Source: Bacteroidia bacterium (GTDB lineage: Bacteria; Bacteroidota; Bacteroidia; NS11-12g; UBA9320). From it: 21,696 bases of DNA. Position 1 is the stretch's first letter, and every line of letters starts with the position of its first letter. The stretch spans positions 1 through 21,696 of the forward strand of contig JAQWZS010000145.1 in the NCBI GenBank assembly GCA_029253325.1, read 5' to 3'. The notes under the pieces are model-generated. The model had not been told where the DNA came from. It searched no databases and saw only the letters and a program-made list of their open reading frames with translations. Below, in pieces: positions 7,409-16,225 of this stretch. The position numbers and the translations under genes are program-made.

Positions 7409-9556
7409 TTGAGAGTCTGTAGCGTTTTAATAGCCTTCTTGTCCGTGTTAACTTCTTTAGCACAAGGTCCAACAGTTGCTGCATCTAACATGGTCATTGA
7501 TCAGACTTCATGTACAGAAACTAGAATCTCTTGGGCCAGTGGAAATGGTGCTTTTCGAATAGTTCTTGCTTCTAAAAATACTGCTGTTTCATCTCTCCCT
7601 GTTAAAAACACTTATTATTTGGCCGCAGATAGTTTTGGTAATGGGAGTTCAATTAGTGGGAGCGAATTTATAGTATATAATGGGATTGGTTCATCTGTTA
7701 CAGTCAAAAAATTAGACCCCAATGAAACATACTTTTTTTCGGTCTTTGAATACAATGGATCAGGATTAGTATTTGATTACTTAAATACGAATTATCCCGA
7801 AGAAAATGTCAAGACAGAAACTCTCTCAGTCGATTTTTTAATGAGTGATAATTACCAATGTGAAACTGGTAATAGTACTGATTTTACACCGAGTATTACT
7901 CAGTCAAAGCCTCATACATTAGTCTATCGATGGGATTTTGGAGATCTCACGAACTCTAATCAAATTACCCCAACTAAATCTTATTCAACCTATGGGATAT
8001 TCCCAGTCAAACTAAAAGTTACCAGTCCTGGTTGCATTGCAGAAGTTGTCAAATATGATACAATTGCTCCTGAGCCTGTCGTAAACTTTGGAATAGATCC
8101 CGCATATCCAAACAATAAACTAGTACAATGTTATTACCAATCAGGGGGGAGTTTAAATCATTTTTATTTCAAGGATAATTCAACTTTTCGATACCTCAGC
8201 ACACCTTATTCGAATACTGTTTTTAAGTGGTTGTATGGGGATGGGACTATTGATAATCAAATTATAAATGGAGACGTTTCATACCAAAACCCTGGGGTAT
8301 ATAAGGTTAAGTTAATTATATCAAATTCATTTACTCCAAGAGATGAATTGTGCACAGATTCATTTGATTTGACTGTTGAGGTCAGAAAAAGACCAATTGA
8401 TTCCTCGCTTTTAGTTTTAGATTCAGTAAGTTGTATCAATGACAATCTTTTTAATTTTCAACACAATACGTTAGATGTGACAGCAACACATCTTTGGGAT
8501 TTCGGTGATGGAAATACATCGGGCACAGCAAAAACATCTCACACCTATTCTTCGACAGGCGATTACGAATTGATATTAGAAGTAACAGATGCAAATGGTT
8601 GTTATGATATCTATAAAGATAGTGTAACTGTAGTAAACCAACCGGATAATTCGTTTGATGGCCTTAAATCCTTTTATTGTATTGGAGATGAAGATTTTAC
8701 TCTAAACCCTAAAATATCCGAGGGAAATTGGATTAGTACTTTAACAATAAATAATGGGGTATTTAGCCCAAATTTAGTTGGGAATCATCAAATATCGTAT
8801 GCCGTAGATGTTGATGGATGTATGGATACATTTACTCAATCAACTTCAGTTTTTGAGTTACCTATTTATGAACTAGGGAATGATACTACCATTTGCAAGG
8901 GGGATAGTTTTGTTAAAAAAATAGACCAAGAGAATACATCCATTTTATGGAATACTGGAGATATTGATTCTTCAATTATTATTAAAAGTCCAGGTATTTT
9001 TTGGGCAGAAAAAACAGAAAATGGTTGTAGCTATAGAGATTCAGTAATAATAAGTATGGTTTCAGCTCCAAATTTTGATCTTGGAAATGATTCTTTGCTA
9101 TGTGGTGATGGTGTGAAAAATATAAATTTAATATCTCAGAATGCGATTTATACATGGAATGATGGGTATACTGGTGGAAAGAGAAGCATAACATCTAGCG
9201 GATATTATTCAGTTACTGTTTCAAATCAATGTGGGAGTTTTACGGATGATGTAAATCTTACTTTTTTACCGTTCGCTTGTGAAATATTTATTCCAAATGC
9301 TTTCTCCCCCAATGATGATGGTTTAAACGATGTTTTTCAACCTACAGGTAATGTAACATTGAAGTCAATGCAGATTTATAATCGTTGGGGCGAATTAATC
9401 TTTAAAAGCTCTGATGATGAATTTGACTGGGATGGAAATTATCAAGGAGAATTAGCCCATGAGGGGTATTATTTTTTTATAATTCGCTATCAAAAACCTG
9501 AAAACGGTACTGAGGTACCATATGTATCAAAGGGGGAAGTTTATCTCATGCGATAA
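7409..9556 (+). CDS. Large PKD-domain surface protein with T9SS type B sorting domain
   Basis: A 715-residue exported protein. It starts at TTG 7409, the only usual start between the in-frame TAA (7370) and the signal peptide RVCSVLIAFLSVLTSLAQG. Residues about 20-140 are the fibronectin-III-like domain frequent in Bacteroidota surface proteins (NTYYLAADSFGNGSSISGS, FSVFEYNGSG). Three PKD-type domains follow with cores YRWDFGD (173-179), WLYGDGT (274-280) and HLWDFGDGNTSG (361-372). Two related Ig-like modules then repeat the pattern LGND..C.G (about 489 and 558). The C-terminus, IFIPNAFSPNDDGLNDVF (626-643) through IYNRWGELIF, FDWDGNYQG and YYFFIIRYQ, is the gliding-motility-associated CHU_C/type B signal used by the type IX secretion system. 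It is likely an extracellular adhesin or scaffold; no enzyme motif is visible. Its stop abuts the stop of the next, convergent gene. Confidence 0.88.
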   Translation: MRVCSVLIAFLSVLTSLAQGPTVAASNMVIDQTSCTETRISWASGNGAFRIVLASKNTAVSSLPVKNTYYLAADSFGNGSSISGSEFIVYNGIGSSVTVKKLDPNETYFFSVFEYNGSGLVFDYLNTNYPEENVKTETLSVDFLMSDNYQCETGNSTDFTPSITQSKPHTLVYRWDFGDLTNSNQITPTKSYSTYGIFPVKLKVTSPGCIAEVVKYDTIAPEPVVNFGIDPAYPNNKLVQCYYQSGGSLNHFYFKDNSTFRYLSTPYSNTVFKWLYGDGTIDNQIINGDVSYQNPGVYKVKLIISNSFTPRDELCTDSFDLTVEVRKRPIDSSLLVLDSVSCINDNLFNFQHNTLDVTATHLWDFGDGNTSGTAKTSHTYSSTGDYELILEVTDANGCYDIYKDSVTVVNQPDNSFDGLKSFYCIGDEDFTLNPKISEGNWISTLTINNGVFSPNLVGNHQISYAVDVDGCMDTFTQSTSVFELPIYELGNDTTICKGDSFVKKIDQENTSILWNTGDIDSSIIIKSPGIFWAEKTENGCSYRDSVIISMVSAPNFDLGNDSLLCGDGVKNINLISQNAIYTWNDGYTGGKRSITSSGYYSVTVSNQCGSFTDDVNLTFLPFACEIFIPNAFSPNDDGLNDVFQPTGNVTLKSMQIYNRWGELIFKSSDDEFDWDGNYQGELAHEGYYFFIIRYQKPENGTEVPYVSKGEVYLMR

Positions 9557-10282
9557 CTAAATTAGCTTAGTTATACCTATTCTAATACCAGTATTGTATA
9601 TCCTGAATGCAAAAGATTTATTGTTTGTTTTGGTAATAGGTAGCCCAATTTTAAAACCTGCGTTTAAGGTATAGTTTGGCGTAACCTCGTAAAGTAAGCT
9701 GGCATTTAAAAGTGCCTGAATTAATATAGGATTTGGGTCTATCCCAGTTTCGTTTTCTTTAACATGAACAAATTTGTTATTTAATGCAAATCCTTCCGTC
9801 TTTATTTTTAAGGAGTGGTCAATTAGATAGTAAAGACCCATCCCACCGCCGATTTCTAAGTTGAACTTTGGGGGTGTTTTTTTAAACTGAAGTTGTCTAT
9901 TGTAAAGTATCTGTGTTCCAATATATTGTTGCCTATACCTTACTCGAGCAATTTTATTTGCTGATTGAGATAGATCTTTTATCTCAGGTAGTGAGGGGTG
10001 TATTATATCTAAAAATTGAAGATTTTCTTTTACAGTTAGTAAATTAGTTTGAAGAAACCCTGGAATAAAACTTATTGCGTTGTATCGATCCAATTTTTTC
10101 TTTATTTCTAGTCCAAAACTTATAGTTATATCTGTATTGGAAATGTTTTTGATAGAATCTGATTGAGAAGATTTTTTGAATTGAGGGGTATTAAAACTTG
10201 GCTCAATAATTACTCCTATAGTAGACTGTGCTAATGTAAATAATGAAAAAAGGAGCAATGAAAATATATAAATAAATTTCAT
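9557..10282 (-). CDS. Outer-membrane beta-barrel-like protein, unknown function
   Basis: A 241-residue protein with a signal peptide (MKFIYIFSLLLFSLFTLAQS) followed by alternating polar/hydrophobic strands rich in Gly, Tyr and Asn, such as DITISFGLEIKKKL, RQQYIGTQILYNRQL, FNLEIGGGMGLYYLI, YTLNAGFKIGLP and RIYNTGIRIGIT. This is the look of the small outer-membrane barrels (PorT/OMP_b-brl type) common in Bacteroidota, with a final strand near the C-terminus, but I cannot name a specific family. Its ATG overlaps the TGA of the MATE transporter gene by four bases (ATGA on the minus strand, 10282-10279), so its translation is probably coupled to that exporter. Its TAG stop is directly adjacent to the TAA of the convergent PKD-protein gene. 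It may instead be a general porin-like protein unrelated to export. Confidence 0.65.
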   Translation of the reverse strand: MKFIYIFSLLLFSLFTLAQSTIGVIIEPSFNTPQFKKSSQSDSIKNISNTDITISFGLEIKKKLDRYNAISFIPGFLQTNLLTVKENLQFLDIIHPSLPEIKDLSQSANKIARVRYRQQYIGTQILYNRQLQFKKTPPKFNLEIGGGMGLYYLIDHSLKIKTEGFALNNKFVHVKENETGIDPNPILIQALLNASLLYEVTPNYTLNAGFKIGLPITKTNNKSFAFRIYNTGIRIGITKLI

Positions 10283-11622
10283 GATCTACGAAGTAAATAA
10301 TAAAAACGATATGAGAGACCTGCAGCAGATATAGTAAGTCCCACACTTAGAGCAATCCATATGCCATTCAGCCCAGTCAACCAATGGCTATATTGGGATG
10401 ACTTAGAGAGGACGTATCCCAAAGGGATAGCAATAACCCAGTAGGCTATGAATATAAAAAAACTAGGAAGTTTCACATCGGTGATGCCCCTCAATAATGC
10501 AACAGATATCGCTTGAATCCCGTCACTTAACTGAAAGATGGCTGCAATAATTAAAAGATGAGCTCCCATTTGAATGATCTCTTCTTTATCAGAAAATAAT
10601 TGTGCTAGAGAATGATTGAAAAATAAGAAAATAATAGCGAAAAAACTCATGACAATAAAACCAATTTGCCAGGATGCTTTTCCATACTTTTTCACATGAT
10701 TGAAATTTTTATTTCCATAGGCTTTTGCCACACATATGCTGCCTCCTGCAGCAATACCTCCAGCAAACATGTATGTAAATGACGCAATGGTAATTGCTAA
10801 CTGATGGGCTGCCAACTCCTTAGCTCCAAGCCATCCAGCCATTACGGCTGCACCTGCAAAAGCAGCTACTTCAAAAAAGTATTGCAAACCGCTAGGGAAC
10901 CCTAATCGGATTATTTTTCTATAAAATTTTATTCTACTTGAATTGCTTAAGGATGAAATAAATGTAGAAAATTTCAATGGTGTATTGGATGATCTAAAAA
11001 GTGTAATGAACATGCTAATGGCCATATAAACTCTTGATATTATTGTAGCATATCCAGCACCATTAACGCCATATGCAGTAAATCCAAGTTTCCCATATAT
11101 CAATACCCAGTTTAAGAAAATGTTCAGACAAAGTGCTGAAATAGTTACAAACATTCCTCCTTTTGTATAACTGAAACCATCACTTATATTTTTTGCAAAG
11201 AAAAAAATAAGCATTGGCATTAAAGACCAATTGAGTAGAGTGAAATATGGTTTAGAAATTTGTGTTACATTTTCAGGTTGATCAATCCATTCGAAGTTTT
11301 TGGTAATAATGCATATGACTATGCTAATTAGACCAGATAAAATGATAGTGGATGTAAAACTGTCTTTTACAAAGTAGTGGTACAATGATGTTTTTTTATT
11401 CCCCTGTAGTATTCCAGTGATAGCAGAAAAAGCCATAGTAACACCCATTGGAAAAATAGCCAATAAGAAAAATATACTATTGCTAATACCTACTGCAGCT
11501 AACTCTTCGTGCCCAAGTTTTGCTACCATTAGGCTATCAAAAAATCCAGTAAGAACCATGCCTATTTGTCCTATGATAATAGGCCAACTAATCTTTATGA
11601 CTTCTTTTGCAAAGGAATTCAT
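10279..11622 (-). CDS. MATE-family multidrug efflux transporter (NorM-like)
   Basis: A 447-residue inner-membrane antiporter with about twelve hydrophobic segments, the usual MATE length and topology. The N-terminal ISWPIIIGQIGMVLTGFFDSLMVAKLGHEELAA is the classic first MatE repeat, and the second repeat begins near LGFPSGLQYFFEVAAFAGAA with WLGAKELAAHQLAI. MATE proteins export cationic drugs or metabolites using Na+ or H+ gradients; the substrate cannot be told here. The start ATG at 11622 leads directly into the first helix. It lies 56 bases after the oxygenase gene and overlaps the downstream barrel gene by four bases. The stop is TGA. Confidence 0.92.
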   Translation of the reverse strand: MNSFAKEVIKISWPIIIGQIGMVLTGFFDSLMVAKLGHEELAAVGISNSIFFLLAIFPMGVTMAFSAITGILQGNKKTSLYHYFVKDSFTSTIILSGLISIVICIITKNFEWIDQPENVTQISKPYFTLLNWSLMPMLIFFFAKNISDGFSYTKGGMFVTISALCLNIFLNWVLIYGKLGFTAYGVNGAGYATIISRVYMAISMFITLFRSSNTPLKFSTFISSLSNSSRIKFYRKIIRLGFPSGLQYFFEVAAFAGAAVMAGWLGAKELAAHQLAITIASFTYMFAGGIAAGGSICVAKAYGNKNFNHVKKYGKASWQIGFIVMSFFAIIFLFFNHSLAQLFSDKEEIIQMGAHLLIIAAIFQLSDGIQAISVALLRGITDVKLPSFFIFIAYWVIAIPLGYVLSKSSQYSHWLTGLNGIWIALSVGLTISAAGLSYRFYYLLRRS

Positions 11623-11678
11623 ATTAAGTCATGAGATAAATAAGTAGTAATTTTCAATTTTGAATAATTGGGCTGACT

Positions 11679-12632
11679 TTACTTACTTTTAATCAGACCA
11701 ATTTCTTTTAATCGTTCATTCAAAAATTCACCTGCAGAGATATCTTCATACATCTTTGGGTTTTCTACAGTGACACAATGGTCCAAGCAATCCAACCTCA
11801 TCTCTGATGTAGGATGTAAGAAAAATGGGATAGAGAATCGAGTTGTTCCCCATTGATCTTTAGGAGGGTTTACTACTCGATGAGTGGTGCTTCTTAGGAC
11901 ATTGTTAGTCAATCGTTGCAGCATATCTCCAACGTTAACAACCAGTTGATTGGGGAGTGCGGTGATTGGAATCCAATTATTTTTCTTATCCAAAACTTCA
12001 AGACCTTCAGCACTTGCTCCCATGAGTAGCGTTATCAAATTTATATCCTCGTGCTGTCCAGCTCGTACAGCATTTTTTGGAGCTTCTTTTATAGGGCCAT
12101 AATGTATGGGCCGTAAGATGCTATTGCCATACTCAATGTACGAATCAAAATATGACTCTTCTAAATTAAGGAATAATGCAATGGCTCTTAACATGTATTT
12201 ACCTGTTTCTTGAAGAGCTGAGAATGCTTTTAAGCTATTTTCATTAAATAGAGGGACTTCATTATTAAGTACATTTTTGGGGTAATCATACTGTCCCTGA
12301 AGTTCCGTTGGGATTTCTTGGCCAAAGTGATAAAATTCCTTTAAATCTCCCACTTTACTATCTTTACTATGTTCTGTACCCCAAGACGTAAAACCGCGTT
12401 GCCCAGCAAGACCTTTTACATGATACTTCATTTTAGTCTCCAAAGGGAGAGCATAAAATTCTTGAGTAGATTGATACAAACTAGCAGTTAATTCATCACT
12501 TAACTCATGATTGTATACTGAAACAAAACCAATTTGTTGGTATGCCTGCCCTAAATCTTGAACAAATTTTTTCTTCTGATCAGGACTTCCATTCTTAAAA
12601 TCGTTAAGATCTAATGATATAATAGTATCCAT
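11679..12632 (-). CDS. 2-oxoglutarate/Fe(II)-dependent dioxygenase, isopenicillin-N-synthase-like
   Basis: A 317-residue cytoplasmic non-haem iron oxygenase. The N-terminal DIOX_N part is recognised by LGQAYQQIGFVSVYNHELSD and FYALPLETKMKYH. The iron triad is His194-x-Asp196 (GQHEDINLITLL) and His251 (STTHRV), and Arg265-x-Ser267 (RFSIPFF) is the 2-oxoglutarate carboxylate clamp. Bacterial homologues are usually annotated as isopenicillin N synthase family oxygenases, but the Arg-x-Ser clamp plus absence of any NRPS gene argues for a generic 2OG hydroxylase rather than penicillin synthesis. The substrate is unknown. It lies between pabB (43 bases upstream) and the MATE exporter (56 bases downstream) and may be co-transcribed. 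A TAnnTTTG box at 12662-12655 could give it its own promoter. Confidence 0.9.
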   Translation of the reverse strand: MDTIISLDLNDFKNGSPDQKKKFVQDLGQAYQQIGFVSVYNHELSDELTASLYQSTQEFYALPLETKMKYHVKGLAGQRGFTSWGTEHSKDSKVGDLKEFYHFGQEIPTELQGQYDYPKNVLNNEVPLFNENSLKAFSALQETGKYMLRAIALFLNLEESYFDSYIEYGNSILRPIHYGPIKEAPKNAVRAGQHEDINLITLLMGASAEGLEVLDKKNNWIPITALPNQLVVNVGDMLQRLTNNVLRSTTHRVVNPPKDQWGTTRFSIPFFLHPTSEMRLDCLDHCVTVENPKMYEDISAGEFLNERLKEIGLIKSK

Positions 12633-12654
12633 GTTGTTAGATAGTTATTTGAAA

Positions 12655-12662
12655 CAAATTTA
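12655..12662 (-). promoter_or_regulatory. Putative -7 box upstream of the 2OG oxygenase
   Basis: TAAATTTG on the minus strand, an exact TAnnTTTG match, 22 bases before the ATG at 12632. No -33 TTTG is seen at the usual spacing, so internal transcription from here is only possible. Confidence 0.3.
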
Positions 12663-12675
12663 ATCATATGACTGA

Positions 12676-13932
12676 TTAGTTGTTTAATACTTCAGTGATT
12701 GCTTTAGTTTTAACTTGAATTTCATCCCATTCTTTTTCAGGAATAGAATCTATTGTTATTGCTCCTCCTGCACAATAATTCAATGTTTTTCTGTTCTTAT
12801 CACAGAGCAAACTTCGGATAACTACATTGAAGTCAAAATCGCCATTGGGATCAATGTATCCAATAGAGCCACTATACCACCCTCGTTTGAACGATTCAAG
12901 TCGATCAATATACTTCATTGCGGATATTTTTGGTGCACCTGTCATACTACCCATTGGGAACGTAGCTTTTAAAATATCTGTAAATGTAGTATTGGGTTTT
13001 AATTTTCCTTCAATGGTAGAAATCATCTGATGAACCTGAAGATAACTGTATATTTCAAATAGCTCAGTGACCTTTACCGTTGCAGTTTGACATATTTTGT
13101 TGAGATCGTTTCGAACTAAATCAACTATCATGACATTTTCAGCACGATCTTTTTCAGAGTTGACCAATTCGGATATTAGTGCTTGATCCTCCTCTAGTGT
13201 TTCCCCTTTTCTGATAGTGCCTTTTATAGGTTGACTCAATAATACATTCTTATTTTTAGCTAAATATCGTTCCATACTTGCACCACAGAGGTGTAGTGAA
13301 TTTGCTGAAAAGTAAGCAGCCATTGGAACTGGTGACTTATCAATCAATGAAAGCTGAAAATCAATTGGAGAAAACTCTAAGTAGTCAGATGTATGAGGGA
13401 TACAATAATTGAGTTCATAGACCTCACCTTGTTTGATTAAGTCTTGAATTTGGTTAATATTTTTTATGTACGTGTCCTTTGTAATTGGATTTTTTTCGGG
13501 ATTAATTTTGAAAGGCTTCAGTTTTCTTTTATTAACCCAAAAAGTTTGAGCTAATTCTCCTTTTAAAAGTGTTGCTATTTTATTTTTATCAATAGACAGT
13601 ACTATTTCTGGAACAAAAAATGTGACTTCAGGAGTTTTGATAATGTCAGGATTTTGACTAGATAGTTTTTCAAATTTATTTTTTAGATCATATCCGATTA
13701 TACCAAAAACCCAATCATTATCTTGTTCTGTTTTTTCAAGCTCTTCCAGGTTTCTAAATACTTTTTCAGCTCCATAGGCCGCCAAAAATTCATATTTCCC
13801 TTGATGTATGGCTGAATCTAGTTCGCAGCTATCTAATACACAACTAAAATCATATTTGGATGTTTGATAATATGCAAGCTTTTTAAATGCATTTAACCCA
13901 TATTCTTGGATAAAGGAATTAAGATTGGTCAC
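12676..13932 (-). CDS. pabB: Aminodeoxychorismate synthase component I
   Basis: A 418-residue chorismate-utilising enzyme that makes 4-amino-4-deoxychorismate for p-aminobenzoate and folate synthesis, normally with ammonia from PabA. The catalytic core is clear: GEVYELNYCIPH, the PIKGT motif (Lys237), NSEKDRAENVMIVDLVRNDL, FPMGSMTGAPK (326-334) and GWYSGSIGYI. The lysine of PIKGT is the chorismate nucleophile specific to PabB; anthranilate synthase TrpE has PIAGT at this place, so PabB is the better name. The protein starts with GTG at 13932, because no other start exists before residue 204. This GTG lies 14 bases inside the end of uvrC, indicating translational coupling. No pabA or pabC gene is present in the window. 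Confidence 0.92.
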   Translation of the reverse strand: MTNLNSFIQEYGLNAFKKLAYYQTSKYDFSCVLDSCELDSAIHQGKYEFLAAYGAEKVFRNLEELEKTEQDNDWVFGIIGYDLKNKFEKLSSQNPDIIKTPEVTFFVPEIVLSIDKNKIATLLKGELAQTFWVNKRKLKPFKINPEKNPITKDTYIKNINQIQDLIKQGEVYELNYCIPHTSDYLEFSPIDFQLSLIDKSPVPMAAYFSANSLHLCGASMERYLAKNKNVLLSQPIKGTIRKGETLEEDQALISELVNSEKDRAENVMIVDLVRNDLNKICQTATVKVTELFEIYSYLQVHQMISTIEGKLKPNTTFTDILKATFPMGSMTGAPKISAMKYIDRLESFKRGWYSGSIGYIDPNGDFDFNVVIRSLLCDKNRKTLNYCAGGAITIDSIPEKEWDEIQVKTKAITEVLNN

Positions 13933-15727
13933 GATAATAATTTACAATAATAGATGCTTTTGCGGGCCCAACTACTTTGGCAATATCCTCTAATGTAGAT
14001 TTTTTAATTCGAGAAACAGATTTAAATGAGCGGAGTAATTCGGCAGCTGTTTCATTGCCGATTCCTTTTATTTCGGTCAGCCTACTGACAATTGTCCCTT
14101 TGCTTCTTTGGTTTCGGTGGTGGGTAATGCCAAATCGGTGAGCTTCATCACGCATGTGCTGAATAATCCGTAGTGTTTCAGATTTCTTGTCGAGATAAAG
14201 CGGGAGATTATCTTCAGGGTAAAAAATTTCTTCCAATCGTTTTGCGATACCAATGATTGCAACCTTTCCATAAATCTCTAAATCCTTTAATGCTTTTACA
14301 GAACTGGACAATTGTCCCTTCCCTCCATCGATGACAATAAGTTGTGGTAAAGACTGTTTCTGTTCTATGATTTTCGAATACCTTCTAGTCAGTGCTTCGT
14401 ACATACTCGCAAAATCATTAGGGCCTTCTACGGTTTTAATATTGAAATGTCTGTAGTCCTTTTTGCTAGGTTTACCATTTTTAAACACCACACATGCACT
14501 AACCGGAAATGAACCTTGAAAATTAGAATTGTCAAAACATTCCATATGTATGGGTAAATCTTTCAGTCTTAAGTCTCTTTGAATGGTTGTTAGTAGACGT
14601 TCTTTTTTTAAATCAGGGTTTAGCTTTTCATATTGATTGGTCTTCTCTTTCATATAGAGTAGAGCATTTTTGTAGCTCAACTGAAGGAGTTTTTTTTTGT
14701 CACCACTTTTAGGAATCAAATAATTCTCGGATATAGTCAAAGGAATGGGTACAATCATTTCTGAAGTTTCGGTAGCCATATCAGAGTTTTTAATATCACC
14801 CAGTGCAGTCTCTAATAATTCCTCTGTGCTTTCATTCATCTTTTTCTTGAGTTCCATGTTACGGGATTGAATGATAATACCTCTCGAAATTCTTAAATAA
14901 TTAACGTACGCATATCGATCATTTTGAGCTATGTTATAAACATCTACGTTATTAATTCTTGGGTTTACTACGGTACTTCTACTTTGATAATTGATAAGAA
15001 TATCCAATTTTTTTTTGTACTTACTCGCCTCTTCATATTGCCAATTTGATGAGGCTTGTTCCATCTTGTCCTTTAAATGATCTTTGACTTCTTTAAGATT
15101 CCCTCTTAGGATATTTCGTATGCCTTTAATACTTTCTAAATATTCTTCTTCCCTTTCTAGTCCCTCACAAGCACCCTTACAATTACCAATTTGGTATTCG
15201 AGACAAACTTTGAATTTACTAGCGGCAATATTTTTTTCTGATAGGTTGAAATTACAATTTCTAATGGGGTAAATCTTCTTACATAATTCTAGGACGATAC
15301 GCATGAGTTTTATGTTCGTGTATGGGCCATAGTAAGTGCTGCCATCTTTGATTGTTTTTCGAACAGAATAGACCTTTGGGAATCTTTCGTTAGTGATTTT
15401 AATAGAGGGAAATGTTTTATCGTCTTTGAGGTTGATATTGTACTTAGGTTTAAATTCTTTGATAAGACTATTTTCCAACAATAGAGCATCTATTTCTGTG
15501 GGTACAACAGTCACATTCACATCCCATATTTTACTGACTAGAATTTTTGTTTTTTTGTTTTCGTAATGTTTCTTATTGAAGTAAGAACTCACCCTTTTTT
15601 TTAAATCTTTAGCCTTCCCAATGTATAATATTACACCGTTTCTGTCAAAATATTTGTATACTCCTGGAGCATTAGGGAGTATTTTTATTTTGTCTTTTAT
15701 TGGAGCTATCTCAGATTTGTTCAACAT
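13919..15727 (-). CDS. uvrC: Excinuclease ABC subunit C
   Basis: A 602-residue nuclease of bacterial nucleotide excision repair that cuts on both sides of a UvrAB-bound lesion. Residues about 15-95 are the GIY-YIG nuclease (PGVYKYFDRNGVILYIGKAK, with Glu85 in ALLLENSLIKEF). Cys158, Cys175, Cys183 and Cys187 match the cysteine set reported to hold a [4Fe-4S] cluster in E. coli UvrC. Residues about 215-250 are the UVR domain for UvrB contact (WQYEEASKYKKKL). The C-terminal RNase H-like nuclease carries ECFDNSNFQG and VIDGGKGQL, and the end (LTEIKGIGNETAAELL, VVGPAKASIIVNYY) contains two helix-hairpin-helix motifs for DNA binding. Complete and of normal length. Its 3' end overlaps the pabB start by 14 bases. 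A TAACTTTG box lies two bases before the ATG. Confidence 0.97.
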   Translation of the reverse strand: MLNKSEIAPIKDKIKILPNAPGVYKYFDRNGVILYIGKAKDLKKRVSSYFNKKHYENKKTKILVSKIWDVNVTVVPTEIDALLLENSLIKEFKPKYNINLKDDKTFPSIKITNERFPKVYSVRKTIKDGSTYYGPYTNIKLMRIVLELCKKIYPIRNCNFNLSEKNIAASKFKVCLEYQIGNCKGACEGLEREEEYLESIKGIRNILRGNLKEVKDHLKDKMEQASSNWQYEEASKYKKKLDILINYQSRSTVVNPRINNVDVYNIAQNDRYAYVNYLRISRGIIIQSRNMELKKKMNESTEELLETALGDIKNSDMATETSEMIVPIPLTISENYLIPKSGDKKKLLQLSYKNALLYMKEKTNQYEKLNPDLKKERLLTTIQRDLRLKDLPIHMECFDNSNFQGSFPVSACVVFKNGKPSKKDYRHFNIKTVEGPNDFASMYEALTRRYSKIIEQKQSLPQLIVIDGGKGQLSSSVKALKDLEIYGKVAIIGIAKRLEEIFYPEDNLPLYLDKKSETLRIIQHMRDEAHRFGITHHRNQRSKGTIVSRLTEIKGIGNETAAELLRSFKSVSRIKKSTLEDIAKVVGPAKASIIVNYYRDQS

Positions 15728-15729
15728 AG

Positions 15730-15737
15730 CAAAGTTA
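15730..15737 (-). promoter_or_regulatory. Putative -7 box at the uvrC start
   Basis: TAACTTTG on the minus strand matches TAnnTTTG but ends only two bases before the uvrC ATG, so a transcript from it would be leaderless. The match could also be chance. Confidence 0.25.
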
Positions 15738-15768
15738 TTAATATTCCATGGTCATTGGGATTATAGAA

Positions 15769-16167
15769 TTAATCCTCAACCCAAATACGGTCTCCATCAA
15801 AAACAGGCGTTTGAATAGAAATGACTTTTAGGGGTTCCTTGGATAATGTTTTTACAGCATGGATGCTTTTTTGAGGTATGAAAATAACATCTCCCTTTTG
15901 GATGGTAAACGTTGTTGTGTCCAGTCTCATGATTGCTTCACCACTCAACACATGAATGTACTCAGAATGGTAATCATGATAGTGGGGCTTAACTTGATTT
16001 TTTACCCAAATAACAAAGCTGCTTTGAAAGGAATCTTCCGATATTTTTTTTATGTGAATATTATCGTAGTCACCAGAACTTGGAGAAAGTGCTTTAACAT
16101 CTATTTTTTGGCTGTAAGCACTTAAGCTAAATGTCAGCATACTCATAATTATTATAAATCTTACCAT
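15769..16167 (-). CDS. Small secreted cupin-domain protein
   Basis: A 132-residue protein with a signal peptide (MVRFIIIMSMLTFSLSAYSQ) and one cupin beta barrel. Cupin motif 1 is VKPHYHDYHSEYIHVLSGEA, giving the metal-binding His-x3-His-x-x-Glu-type residues, and motif 2 is GDVIFIPQKSIHAV with the last metal histidine. The metal set looks intact, so it may bind Fe, Mn or Zn in the periplasm; neither sugar- nor enzyme-specific residues can be recognised. It lies 41 bases upstream of uvrC on the same strand and may be the first gene of that run. A TACTTTTG box (16181-16174) ends six bases before its ATG. Confidence 0.85.
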   Translation of the reverse strand: MVRFIIIMSMLTFSLSAYSQKIDVKALSPSSGDYDNIHIKKISEDSFQSSFVIWVKNQVKPHYHDYHSEYIHVLSGEAIMRLDTTTFTIQKGDVIFIPQKSIHAVKTLSKEPLKVISIQTPVFDGDRIWVED

Positions 16168-16173
16168 AAATTA

Positions 16174-16181
16174 CAAAAGTA
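16174..16181 (-). promoter_or_regulatory. Putative -7 box of the cupin gene
   Basis: TACTTTTG on the minus strand, an exact TAnnTTTG match, six bases before the ATG at 16167. No -33 element at the usual distance. Confidence 0.3.
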
Positions 16182-16225
16182 AAGCAACTATTTACTTGAT
16201 TTGTACGTTCAAGGGCTGAATTAGT

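Noticed and set aside
12676..13932. Anthranilate synthase component I (trpE)
   Set aside because: The active-site motif is PIKGT with the PabB-specific lysine, not the PIAGT of TrpE, and no other trp genes are near.
14077..15272. Small open frames on either strand inside uvrC
   Set aside because: They are shadows of the long uvrC frame; no signal peptide, domain or start context supports them.
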